A stretch of 64,000 nucleotides of DNA from an uncultured Thiothrix sp. (lineage in GTDB: Bacteria; Pseudomonadota; Gammaproteobacteria; Thiotrichales; Thiotrichaceae): contig NZ_CALMZC010000054.1 of assembly GCF_937873765.1 (NCBI RefSeq), positions 1 through 64,000 of the forward strand. The letters run 5' to 3'. Numbering within the stretch: the first letter of the stretch is position 1; each line of letters begins with the position of its first letter. Positions 28,588 through 37,846 of the stretch are shown piece after piece. A program made the translations under genes and the position numbers. Under the pieces are notes generated by a model. That model did not search any database, was not told where the DNA came from, and saw only the letters and a program-made list of their open reading frames with translations.

Positions 28588-29757
28588 TCACTCTGCCCAA
28601 GGATTCGCAAAGCGCGGATTATTAATAAAGCTGTCATCAGTTAAGCTTTCTAAAAACTCGCGTAAATCAGCAATTTCTTGCTCGCTTAGGTCAAATGGGC
28701 GCACAAAGCCACTTTTATAAGGATTAGCACGACCATCACCTGCATTCACAGCAGTAGTAATATGACGCCCACCACGCATATAGTGGCGAATGACTGCATC
28801 CAAACTCTCAATACTGCCGTCATGCATATAAGGCGCGGTTAAAGCGATATTGCGCAAAGTGGGGGGGCGAAAACGCCCCATATCCTCAGGCTTGCCGGTA
28901 ATTTCAAAAATTCCTTCACCTCCATCCGGATACTTACCCTTCCCATCAAGGTTATACAGGCCATTATTGAAAAACTCAGTATCCGCAAAGCTTTGACTAC
29001 GATCAAAAGAAGATAGAGTAAAATTCATCCCACCATGACAATGAAAGCACTCAGTTTTCTCATTAAAAAACAAATTCATCCCGCGCTTCGCTGCCTGCGT
29101 AATCGCAAACTGATTTCCAGCCTCATATTGATCAAATGGACTATTGAAACTATTTAAACCGCGCTCAAAACTAGCTAGAGCCTTGGCGATATTCGCAAAA
29201 TGTATCGGCTGAGTCTCATTCGGAAAAGCAGCTTTAAACATACGTTGATAGCGTGGCTCAGCTTGTAAACGGGCTAAAACTTGTGCCTGATTACTATCAT
29301 TCACGCCCATTTCTACTGGAAATTCATTAAATAAAGGAATAGGAGCTTGTTGCTCCAAGGTAACGGTGGTGGGATTGCCCCAATTAACACTCGCGTTATA
29401 GGCAATATTTACCAACGCTTGGGCACTGCGTGGATGCTTTTGCCCCGTTGCACCGATGGCTTGGGCTAAACCATCGGTGAACGCAAGCTCTTGACGATGA
29501 CAGGAGGCACAGGAGAAGTTGGCTGGTCCTGATAAACGTTGGTCATAAAACAGGTGACGTCCTAACTGAAATTTTTCCTCAGAGATTGGATTATCCGCAT
29601 GCACAACTGGCAAAGGATAATTCGCTGGAATATTCCAGTTGAAACTGCGGTCATTATCTAAGCCACCGGTATTTATCAGGGTTTGGCTATCTTGCTCGAC
29701 ACAAGCACTCGTCATTATCGTAATAATCCCTATAGCCAACCAGCCTCTGCTATTCAT
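28588..29757 (-). CDS. mbnH: MbnH-type di-haem peroxidase
   Basis: Protein of 389 residues related to bacterial cytochrome c peroxidase and MauG. A lipobox-like TSAC (C19) suggests a lipoprotein. Two CXXCH haem sites are seen: CASCH (83-87) and CFHCH (237-241). FRPPTLRNIALTAPYMHDG near 300 supplies the typical distal segment. In methanotrophs MbnH oxidises a tryptophan of its partner MbnP to kynurenine, creating a copper site. Here mbnP lies 11 bases upstream on the same strand, so this is a textbook MbnP/MbnH pair outside a methanobactin cluster. Confidence 0.88.
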   Translation of the reverse strand: MNSRGWLAIGIITIMTSACVEQDSQTLINTGGLDNDRSFNWNIPANYPLPVVHADNPISEEKFQLGRHLFYDQRLSGPANFSCASCHRQELAFTDGLAQAIGATGQKHPRSAQALVNIAYNASVNWGNPTTVTLEQQAPIPLFNEFPVEMGVNDSNQAQVLARLQAEPRYQRMFKAAFPNETQPIHFANIAKALASFERGLNSFNSPFDQYEAGNQFAITQAAKRGMNLFFNEKTECFHCHGGMNFTLSSFDRSQSFADTEFFNNGLYNLDGKGKYPDGGEGIFEITGKPEDMGRFRPPTLRNIALTAPYMHDGSIESLDAVIRHYMRGGRHITTAVNAGDGRANPYKSGFVRPFDLSEQEIADLREFLESLTDDSFINNPRFANPWAE

Positions 29758-29768
29758 TATTCTGCCTC

Positions 29769-30677
29769 TTAGTTCGCTACACTAAATACTTTTTGCAAAC
29801 CAGTCGCAGTATGTGCACCATGATTCATACCTAAATTATCAAAAATATTCATACACTCAATATCGGTTCCACCAGACATACATCCCGGAGGCATTACTGC
29901 ATCCGTATTAAGATTGTTGCTAGCCATTAACTTCGCATAATCAAGCACAATCTTACTGGTGGTTAAATTAGTAACTTTAAAATCAGTTGAAAGCGTAATA
30001 GTGGGACGATTCGGGGCGGCACAACTGACCACAGCACCGGTAGTGGGATCGCCTGTACAGTTGGTAGAACCTAAATGGAAGTAATATGAGTTGGAGACAT
30101 TAGCCCCGCCCAAAGCATAGTCTAATTGCACCTTATTGCTAGGATTTACATCCAAGCGCATAAATTTATGCCCAGACTGCCATGACCAAGCCATACCTGA
30201 ACGATTATAAGGTGCTATTGCAATACTAGCATTATGATGATTCACGGCTGCAGGTACGCCCACTTTGAATTCAATTCCTACAATATCCGCCGAACTCACA
30301 TTATTCACACTGGCATAAACGACTTTATTGGTAGGTTTAGCAGCACCATTACAAGAATCGGTTTTATCTTGGAAGTCTAAAAGGGCTACACCATACTCAG
30401 AATCTTGGAAATCATTTTTTTCCAAACTTGCGCTAACGATTTTGCCGCTGGTAGTTTTAAATTTAATATCATGAATATAGAAAGCAAAATCAGCAATTGT
30501 GCCTTTGTCGGCACTCAGGCCTAAATTAGTCAACTGTTTACCGCAAGCAATCTCGGTAGCGCCCGACTTAGCTTGGAAAGGAATCGTCAGATTCGTAACT
30601 TGATTGTCATCCCCGCCCCCACAAGCGGCTAACATCAGGGCACAAACTAAAGGGCTGAAAGCATAGATTTTTTGCAT
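29769..30677 (-). CDS. mbnP: MbnP-family copper-binding lipoprotein
   Basis: Protein of 302 residues of the metallo-mystery-pair four-Cys family. The lipobox LAAC puts the lipid-attached cysteine at C19. Further cysteines are C45, C109, C207, C219 and a late CMSGG...ECM pair. The tryptophan motif SGMAWSWQSGHKFMRLD holds W164 and W166; the equivalent region of MbnP carries the tryptophan that MbnH oxidises. NHHNA (146-150) and NHGAH near the C terminus add histidine ligands. It is the first gene of the unit, with a sigma-54 promoter 37-52 bases upstream of the ATG. Confidence 0.88.
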   Translation of the reverse strand: MQKIYAFSPLVCALMLAACGGGDDNQVTNLTIPFQAKSGATEIACGKQLTNLGLSADKGTIADFAFYIHDIKFKTTSGKIVSASLEKNDFQDSEYGVALLDFQDKTDSCNGAAKPTNKVVYASVNNVSSADIVGIEFKVGVPAAVNHHNASIAIAPYNRSGMAWSWQSGHKFMRLDVNPSNKVQLDYALGGANVSNSYYFHLGSTNCTGDPTTGAVVSCAAPNRPTITLSTDFKVTNLTTSKIVLDYAKLMASNNLNTDAVMPPGCMSGGTDIECMNIFDNLGMNHGAHTATGLQKVFSVAN

Positions 30678-30713
30678 GAGCCGATACTCTTAACTTAAAA
30701 ACAGCAGAGTATT

Positions 30714-30729
30714 AGCAAGTCACATGCCA
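30714..30729 (-). promoter_or_regulatory. Sigma-54 promoter of the mbnP operon
   Basis: Read on the minus strand, TGGCAT-GTGAC-TTGCT matches the sigma-54 consensus TGGCAC-N5-TTGCW with a single difference (T for C at the end of the -24 box) and correct spacing. Transcription would start near 30703, about 26 bases before the mbnP ATG. The adjacent gene at 26092 encodes a sigma-54 activator. Confidence 0.8.
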
Positions 30730-30799
30730 ATTATTCTTTTGAATTATTTCAATTATTTATATATAAACAGTCTTAAAAATATAAGTGATTTCACCTAGC

Positions 30800-30821
30800 A
30801 ACTGTGTGAAATCACACAGTT
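30800..30821. promoter_or_regulatory. Perfect palindrome, likely enhancer site of the sigma-54 activator
   Basis: AACTGTGTGA-AA-TCACACAGTT is a perfect 22-bp inverted repeat centred about 107 bases upstream of the predicted mbnP start point. That is where enhancer sites for Fis-type sigma-54 activators normally lie. It could instead be an operator for the divergent lig operon, whose ATG is 180 bases away. Confidence 0.65.
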
Positions 30822-30975
30822 TATGCTATCGATTTCTACAAACTGCTAATGCCATCCTCTCGTCGCCCTAAAGTATTCGCCCCAGAGTTAGACTTAGCAA
30901 GATACTCAAAAAATACAAAAACACCCTCGTTTTATCCATGCCTTTCTGCTGAAAAAGTACCTACACTAGTCGACA

Positions 30976-30998
30976 TATAATGAGTTCTCTTAGGAGGA
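30976..30998 (+). promoter_or_regulatory. -10 box and ribosome-binding site of the ligK operon
   Basis: TATAAT at 30976-30981 and a strong AGGAGGA at 30992-30998 lie immediately before the ligK ATG (31002). No good -35 box is visible, so activation by an unseen regulator is likely. The remainder of 30678-30975 holds the sigma-54 promoter and palindrome described separately. Confidence 0.4.
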
Positions 30999-31001
30999 GA
31001 C

Positions 31002-31712
31002 ATGATCACTCACACCGTTCAAGGCGTTGCGGTTAAACATATTGACCGTGCTGACTCTACTATTATCGAGGGTCTTGCTAAACTCGGCGCTGCGACCGTG
31101 CACGAAGCCCAAGGCCGAATCGGTAATCTCAATCCGAACCTTCGCCCGATTTACTCTGGTGCGAGCATTGCGGGTAGTGCGGTGACCGTACTCGCGCAGC
31201 CCGGCGATAACTGGATGATTCACGTCGCGATTGAGCTATGCCAACCCGGTGATATTTTAGTCGTGGGTACAACCACCCCCTGCACCGATGGTTATTTTGG
31301 TGATCTGCTTGCCACTTCGGCACAAGCGCGTGGCGTGCGTGGATTGATTATTGATGCGGGTGTGCGTGATGTGCGTGATTTGACTGCAATGAATTTTCCG
31401 GTCTGGTCAAAAGCCATTTCGATTAAAGGCACAGTGAAAAACACCTTAGGTTCAGTGAATGTACCGATTCTCTGTGGTGGTCAGCATATTATGCCCGGTG
31501 ATGTGATCGTCGCAGATGATGATGGTGTTTGTGTCGTACCACGTTTGACAGCTACCAAAACCTTAGCCTCTGCGCAAAAACGCGCAGCTTTTGAAGGCGA
31601 AAAACGCGCTAAACTCGCCTCCGGTATTTTAGGTTTGGATATGTATAACATGCGCCCTGGCTTAGAGGCAGCAGGGTTTAAATATGTGGAGCGCTTGGAG
31701 GATTTAGCATGA
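31002..31712 (+). CDS. ligK: 4-carboxy-4-hydroxy-2-oxoadipate aldolase
   Basis: Protein of 236 residues of the HMG/CHA aldolase family (RraA fold). It splits 4-carboxy-4-hydroxy-2-oxoadipate into pyruvate and oxaloacetate, the last step of protocatechuate 4,5-cleavage. The active-site segment [12 protein letters not shown] puts R122 and D123 at the positions of the catalytic Arg and Asp of the Pseudomonas enzyme. It is the first gene of ligK-ligJ-ligA-ligB and overlaps ligJ by four bases. A strong AGGAGG site supports the start. Confidence 0.92.
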   Translation: MITHTVQGVAVKHIDRADSTIIEGLAKLGAATVHEAQGRIGNLNPNLRPIYSGASIAGSAVTVLAQPGDNWMIHVAIELCQPGDILVVGTTTPCTDGYFGDLLATSAQARGVRGLIIDAGVRDVRDLTAMNFPVWSKAISIKGTVKNTLGSVNVPILCGGQHIMPGDVIVADDDGVCVVPRLTATKTLASAQKRAAFEGEKRAKLASGILGLDMYNMRPGLEAAGFKYVERLEDLA

Positions 31713-32751
31713 GTAAACCTTTAATCATTGACTGCCACGGTCACTATACGACCGCACCGGATGAGTTAGGCGATTATCGAGAGCAGCAGAAAAAAGATGT
31801 GAAAACCGACCCGCTGTTTGAGCATGTCAAAGGAGTCATCCATATTAGCGACGATCAGATTCGTGATAGCCTCGAAGGTGCACAGCTTAAATTGCAACGT
31901 GAACGGGGAACTGATGCCGCGATTTTCTCGCCACGCGCTAGTTGGATGGGGCATCACATTGGCAATCAATCCACGAGTCAATATTGGACGGAGCATTGCA
32001 ATGATCTGATTTATCGCATTACCCAGCTCTATCCACAAAACTTTATTGGTGCGGCACAGCTCCCACAATCCCCCAAGGCAGATATGAAAGCCAGTGCACA
32101 AGAATTAGAGCGCTGTGTGACAGAACTGGGTTTTGTGGGTTGTAATTTAAGCCCTGATCCTTCCGGTGGACATTGGACAGCACCCCGTTTAGACGATCCT
32201 TATTGGTATCCGATTTACGAGAAAATGTGTGAATTGGATGTGCCTGCAATGATTCATGTGAGTGCCTCTTGTCACCAGTGCTTTGATACCACGGGTTCGC
32301 ATTATTTGGGTGCAGACACGACCGCTTTCCAACATTACATGATGGCGAAAACCCTATTTAAAGACTTCCCGAATCTGAAACTAATTATTCCGCATGGCGG
32401 CGGTGCAGTCCCTTATCACTGGGGGCGTTTCCGGGGCTTGGCCGATATGATGAAACTACCACCTTTGCATGAGATTATTAAAGATCACATTTATTTTGAT
32501 ACCTGCGTTTATCATCAAGAAGGCATTGATTTACTGCTTGAAGTCGTACCCACCGACAATATTCTATTTGCCTCCGAAATGATTGGTGCAGTACGCGGGA
32601 TTGACCCACAAACCGGACATTATTTCGATGACACCAAACGCTATATCGACAGCAGTAAATTAAGTGAAGCAGACAAACTTAAAGTGTTTGAGTTAAATAC
32701 GCGCCACGTATTCCCACGCTTAGATGCACGTTTAAAAGAGGTCGGTTTACT

Positions 32752-32755
<4 letters not shown>
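31709..32755 (+). CDS. ligJ: 4-oxalomesaconate hydratase
   Basis: Protein of 348 residues of the amidohydrolase superfamily. It hydrates 4-oxalomesaconate to 4-carboxy-4-hydroxy-2-oxoadipate. The N-terminal metal motif DCHGHY is at residues 8-13, [13 protein letters not shown] near 72, [14 protein letters not shown] near 147, [15 protein letters not shown] near 229 and [15 protein letters not shown] near 288, all as in Sphingobium LigJ. It overlaps ligK upstream and ligA downstream by four bases each. Confidence 0.93.
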
Positions 32756-33988
<1,233 letters not shown>

Positions 33989-34005
33989 CTTTTCTTCCAC
34001 AGAAC

Positions 34006-34035
34006 TAGAGGTTTCTAACAAAGCAGAGACCTCTA
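34006..34035. terminator. Hairpin between ligB and the convergent hypothetical gene
   Basis: TAGAGGTTTCT / AGAGACCTCTA, an 11-bp stem with one mismatch and an 8-base loop, lies 18 bases after the ligB stop. It is placed to terminate both convergent transcripts; no long T-run. Confidence 0.55.
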
Positions 34036-34044
34036 ATCAATTAT

Positions 34045-34629
34045 TTACTCAATAATGATAGCCTTAAACCAGCGGGCGTCAGGCTCCATCTCTCCACGGT
34101 TTTCCTTGCCAAACGGAGGGGTAGAGAGGTCACTGGGGGGTGCTGCAATTTCGTTTAAATCCACCGCTTTTGGCAGCCCCACCAGTGCGTTGTCCTGTAC
34201 TTGCAGCTCATAGTAGACCCCATTCCACAGTTTTGCCCCGTATTCAGAGGGGGTTTTGTAAAGGAAAAGGAGGTTATGCTCCAACCATGTAAGATCATCA
34301 GGCTTTATTTTGGTAGGGTACTGATACGGATACGGCACATAACAACTAATTTCTTTGGCAGCAGGCAGACATTTAAACTCGCGCATAGAAAGAAAGTGAT
34401 CCGTGAACACTTGGGTTGTCAGGGCAAGTTTAAAAGCCACACCTTCTGCTTCTGGCCTGAACTCAACCGTTCCAATCGGTGTTTTTGTATCGTCAGCACC
34501 GACCACCACAATCGACTTGACACCATTAAACTCAAAAGCAACCACCTGACTCGGCAGACACACCATTGCAGTAAAACTCAGTGCTGCAACTAGGTAGCGG
34601 ACTTTAAGCGAAGCAAGCAAGTGACGCAT
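34045..34629 (-). CDS. Secreted protein of unknown function between ligB and ligC
   Basis: Protein of 194 residues from ATG 34629. The upstream part of the longer frame lacks a signal peptide at its start and overlaps the ligC promoter region, so this internal ATG is preferred. A signal peptide (VRYLVAALSFTAMVCLPSQVVA) is followed by a domain with FEFNGVKSIVVVGADD and a CLPA...CYVPYPYQYPTK pair of cysteines near residues 103 and 112. It is proline- and acid-rich at the C terminus. It is oriented against the lig genes, so it is not part of their operon. No family recognised. Confidence 0.55.
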   Translation of the reverse strand: MRHLLASLKVRYLVAALSFTAMVCLPSQVVAFEFNGVKSIVVVGADDTKTPIGTVEFRPEAEGVAFKLALTTQVFTDHFLSMREFKCLPAAKEISCYVPYPYQYPTKIKPDDLTWLEHNLLFLYKTPSEYGAKLWNGVYYELQVQDNALVGLPKAVDLNEIAAPPSDLSTPPFGKENRGEMEPDARWFKAIIIE

Positions 34630-34847
34630 AGATAAAGACCTGATGAGTAAAGAACTTAACAACTGAGTGAAGCTTTCTGTATAGCACAGTAGGCAAATGC
34701 TAAGCAAACAACTGCATCCTCTTCCGCTTTTGTACTTTTTCCACAAAAAACTACCCAATTTCCTCATTCCCATGCTGCCCCCTAGCTTCTAGCTATCTGA
34801 CTAGTACAATCAAGCAGCATAGAAGGATGCAAGTCTTAGGAGTGAGT

Positions 34848-35792
34848 ATGAAACTAGTAATGATTGGCGAAGGGGCGTTTGGGCATAAACATTTGGACGC
34901 ACTGAAAAATATACCCGATGTGGAGGTCGCAGCACTTGTCGGGGGTGTAGCAGAAAGTACTCAAGCCACTGCGGAAAAATATGCAATCCCCTTCTGGACT
35001 TTGAATCTGGACGAAGCGCTGAGTCAACCCGAGATTGCAGCCGCGATTATCACCTCCCCCACGCCCATTCATGCTAAACAAGCGCTGCAAGTAATGAACA
35101 CAGGCAAGCATGTCATGATTGAAATTCCGATGGCGGATACGCTCGCGGATGCGGAGGCGATTTGCGCTAAACAACAAGAAACCGGCTTAGTCGCCATGGC
35201 AGGCCATACCCGCCGCTTTAATCCGAGCCATCAATGGATTCACCAAAAAATCAGCGTGGGTGAACTGAAAATCCAGCAAATGGATGTGCAAACTTATTTC
35301 TTCCGCCGCCAAAATCTCAATGCTTTAGGCCAGCCCCGCTCATGGACGGATCATCTCTTATGGCATCATGCTTGCCATACCGTCGATCTATTCGCCTACC
35401 AAACCGGCGAGAAAATCGTCCAAGTACAAGCCCTGCAAGGCCCGAAACATCCTGAGTTGGGGATTGCGATGGATATGAGTATTGGCCTGAAGTCCGAATC
35501 TGGGGCGATTTGTACTTTATCGCTATCCTTCAATAATAATGGCCCACTCGGCTCGTTTTTCCGCTATATCTGTGATAAAGGTACTTATATCGCCCGTTAT
35601 GATGATTTAGTGGATGGCTATGAAAACCCCATTGATGTGAGCCATGTCGATGTATCCATGAATGGCATTGAACTGCAAGATCGTGAGTTTATTGCCGCGA
35701 TTCGGGAAAAACGCGAGCCGAACGCAAGTGTGCAACAGGCTTTAGCCGCGATGCAGATCTTGCATCTGTTGGAAGAGCAATTGGAAAACTAA
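34848..35792 (+). CDS. ligC: 4-carboxy-2-hydroxymuconate-6-semialdehyde dehydrogenase
   Basis: Protein of 314 residues of the Gfo/Idh/MocA family, started at ATG 34848 (MKLVMIGEGAFGHKHLD). It oxidises the ring-cleavage product of LigAB (as its hemiacetal) to 2-pyrone-4,6-dicarboxylate with NADP. The Rossmann motif GEGAFG is near residues 7-12, HTRRFNPSHQ near 118, PRSWTDHLLWHHACHTVDLF near 164 and NGIELQDREFIAAIRE near 273; all match Sphingobium LigC closely. It stands alone between ligB and a convergent hypothetical gene. Confidence 0.94.
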   Translation: MKLVMIGEGAFGHKHLDALKNIPDVEVAALVGGVAESTQATAEKYAIPFWTLNLDEALSQPEIAAAIITSPTPIHAKQALQVMNTGKHVMIEIPMADTLADAEAICAKQQETGLVAMAGHTRRFNPSHQWIHQKISVGELKIQQMDVQTYFFRRQNLNALGQPRSWTDHLLWHHACHTVDLFAYQTGEKIVQVQALQGPKHPELGIAMDMSIGLKSESGAICTLSLSFNNNGPLGSFFRYICDKGTYIARYDDLVDGYENPIDVSHVDVSMNGIELQDREFIAAIREKREPNASVQQALAAMQILHLLEEQLEN

Positions 35793-35807
35793 TGACTGCT
35801 TGGCTCT

Positions 35808-35834
35808 TAAGCCGCTTTTTCTAGAGGCGGCTTA
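35808..35834. terminator. Bidirectional terminator after ligC
   Basis: TAAGCCGC / GCGGCTTA, an 8-bp GC-rich stem with TTTTT in its 11-base loop, between the convergent ligC and DUF1176 genes. Confidence 0.55.
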
Positions 35835-35863
35835 GCGTATGACGAGTCAATCCTGAGCTTCTA

Positions 35864-36979
35864 TTAGTTTTCAGGTTGCTTCACATTTAACTGCCAAACA
35901 TTCATTGAATTGAGGCTTCCTCGGCATTCTGGCATGCTGTAATAGCTGCTTAGTACAAAGCTTTTACCATTCCAGACCCATTCTGCAGTACTACCACAAT
36001 CACCCATTTCACTTTTACTATAATAATTAAGCAGTATACCTTCACTAGCACTATAGCCATTAAATTCACCTGTAATGATTGAGTCATCGGCGCCTTGGTC
36101 GAATTTCGCTAATTCTGCTTGCTCAGGATTAGTTTTAGGGGCTACCAACACTAGAGTTTGCCGATTTAGCTCATCTATGACACAGGTAATCCCAAAGATA
36201 TAATGATCTTTATCCAGAATCTCAATCACATCCTCAGCCGCTTGTTCTGGATGAGTTTTAGCTAAACAGTCTTTCGCTAGAGGCAATTGGCGAACTTGAT
36301 CTTGTAGCTTAGCACGCTCATCATCAGCAATAACTTCATCATCATTCGAGATTACCGGTGTAAGGCTTTCAACTTGCGGTGGGGTAGCCGTGAAAGCTTG
36401 CTGCCCTTTCTTCACTAAAGCCGTGGAGGTATCAACCCGTTGTTGTTGCTCATCAAAATACTGCAAACCTGCGTTCATACCTTGCAAATTGATCGCTAGC
36501 GTTTCCTCACCTACTTTCAGTTCGGCTTGCGTCGCTTTCTGTAAGGCCGCCAAAAGCTCTGGTATGGTCTTACTGTCTATTTCAAATGAAGAATTTTCAG
36601 CAACCTCAGCGCTCACCTTACCTAGCTCAAACGTTTGTTGATCAATCTTCAAGCTAAGACTCTGCCCTTGCTCTAAGCTACCCTCTTCCTCAGCCCAGTC
36701 ATTTATGGTTAAGACCACCGGACTATCAGCGGATGCTTTACGGCTAAAACCTAAATACAAGGACTGAACATCTGCGACTTCTTCTGCATTGTCTGTGCTA
36801 GCTGCTGCTGGCTGTTCTGACTTGGGCGGCAGAGAATCCATAAAACATTCACGCTGATTATTACAAGCCACTGACCAATCATTAAAATACTTAACTTGTT
36901 GATCTAGTTTTGAAAAATCAGCGAAACTCAATTGACTTAAAACTACTAGGACACTGACATATAAATATTTAATTTTCAT
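35864..36979 (-). CDS. DUF1176-domain secreted protein
   Basis: Protein of 371 residues with a signal peptide (LYVSVLVVLSQLSFA). After it comes WSVACNNQRECFMDSL, an invasion-associated-locus-like segment with two cysteines, then IsdB/LaiB-like beta segments (VVLTINDWAEEEGS) in the first half. The second half has LAKTHPEQAAEDVIEI, the EMGDCGSTAEWVWNGKSFVLSSY segment near 325 and MPECRGS, which are the DUF1176 hallmarks. Even cysteine number suggests disulfides in the periplasm. Function of the family is unknown. It stands as a single gene, convergent with ligC. Confidence 0.7.
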   Translation of the reverse strand: MKIKYLYVSVLVVLSQLSFADFSKLDQQVKYFNDWSVACNNQRECFMDSLPPKSEQPAAASTDNAEEVADVQSLYLGFSRKASADSPVVLTINDWAEEEGSLEQGQSLSLKIDQQTFELGKVSAEVAENSSFEIDSKTIPELLAALQKATQAELKVGEETLAINLQGMNAGLQYFDEQQQRVDTSTALVKKGQQAFTATPPQVESLTPVISNDDEVIADDERAKLQDQVRQLPLAKDCLAKTHPEQAAEDVIEILDKDHYIFGITCVIDELNRQTLVLVAPKTNPEQAELAKFDQGADDSIITGEFNGYSASEGILLNYYSKSEMGDCGSTAEWVWNGKSFVLSSYYSMPECRGSLNSMNVWQLNVKQPEN

Positions 36980-37090
36980 TCTTACTGATCCAACTGATTA
37001 CTAAAAAATTGCTTAGACGCTTCTTAGTAGTTTAGCTTGTGAATTTATTAGTGAGTGTTGTATACGCTTTTAATTACTGGCTATAGACGA

Positions 37091-37295
37091 TCATGCATTA
37101 GAAGAGTTGCAGAATATGCGCTTAATAAATTCACCGCTCACCTTATATTGAGTCTCAATAGACTTCGAAAAACACAAGGTTTTGCGGGCTAAGCGTTTAA
37201 GATGGGTAAAAAATTCCGTGACCCCAGCTCATAAGCTAACACCGTTTTCAAATTAGGTTGCCATGCATACCACAACCAACGAGGTTGCTTTTAAA
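37091..37295 (-). pseudogene. IS1-family transposase C-terminal remnant
   Basis: On the minus strand, frame-joined pieces read QPRWLWYAWQPNLKTVLAYE and, after a deletion and frame change near 37205-37215, FTHLKRLARKTLCFSKSIE, ending at a TGA at 37091. The first matches the RWLWYA...VLAY part of IS1 InsB transposases and the second their C-terminal end. Both ends of the element are lost. Only about 70 codons remain. Confidence 0.65.
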
Positions 37296-37299
37296 GTCT

Positions 37300-37846
37300 A
37301 GACAGCACCGGTTTGAAGCAAAACCCTGTACTTAAAAGTGTATGACGCAGCGGACAGGTTAGTAATGACTATGATTTTATACAAAAAATTGCTAAGCAAA
37401 TTCCACCTCCACCACCAGAAGCTATTTTTTATAAACAAACACCTGTCTTGTATAAAACAGGCGTTGCCAATCCAAAATTTGAAGCGCAAAAACCTTTTAC
37501 TATTTAACTTGTGCTAATGGGTAGATTTTTTCTTTGATGTAAAGCACATGAAAATTTTATTTAGTCAATCTACAACAATAAAAACCCCAATCTAAGTCAG
37601 CGGAGGAGAATACCGGCTTAGATCAGGGCTACATGAACTAGCTTGTCGAACACTAAGATAATGTTTGAAATGGCCACTTAGGAATCTAAATGCAATATCA
37701 GTGCCAAAAGTTCGGAACTCAAGCTATCCAAAAACAAATGCATACCTTGACATTTTTAGTACAAACTTTTTAAGGCAAACTGTGCAGAAGCACGCTTTTA
37801 AGCTACATTCAAACACTTAATTATTTTTCAAGCGCAAAACTTGCCT
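37300..37846. other. Intergenic region, mostly without recognisable genes
   Basis: A plus-strand open frame of about 45 residues (to the TAA at 37504-37506; contains IAKQIPPPPPEAIFY) has no start codon and is probably the tail of a lost gene. A terminator-like hairpin on the minus strand is listed separately at 37578-37628. TTGACA at 37747-37752 could be a -35 box for chaA, but its -10 box is poor. Nothing else was seen. Confidence 0.4.
37578..37628 (-). terminator. Orphan terminator on the minus strand
   Basis: Minus strand: CCCTGATCTAAGCCGG ... CCGCTGACTTAGATTGGGG, an imperfect stem of about 13 pairs, followed by TTTTTATTGTTG. There is no gene directly upstream on this strand, so it may end a small RNA or be a leftover. 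Confidence 0.45.

Noticed and set aside
30800-30821. CRP/FNR site
   Set aside because: TGTGA and TCACA are present but separated by 2 instead of 6 bases, so CRP would not fit; a sigma-54 activator enhancer is more likely given the promoter and the adjacent regulator.
37298-37489. 63-codon minus-strand open frame
   Set aside because: Trp/Phe/Lys-rich composition without homology, and no start signal; better explained as chance in an A/T-rich gap.
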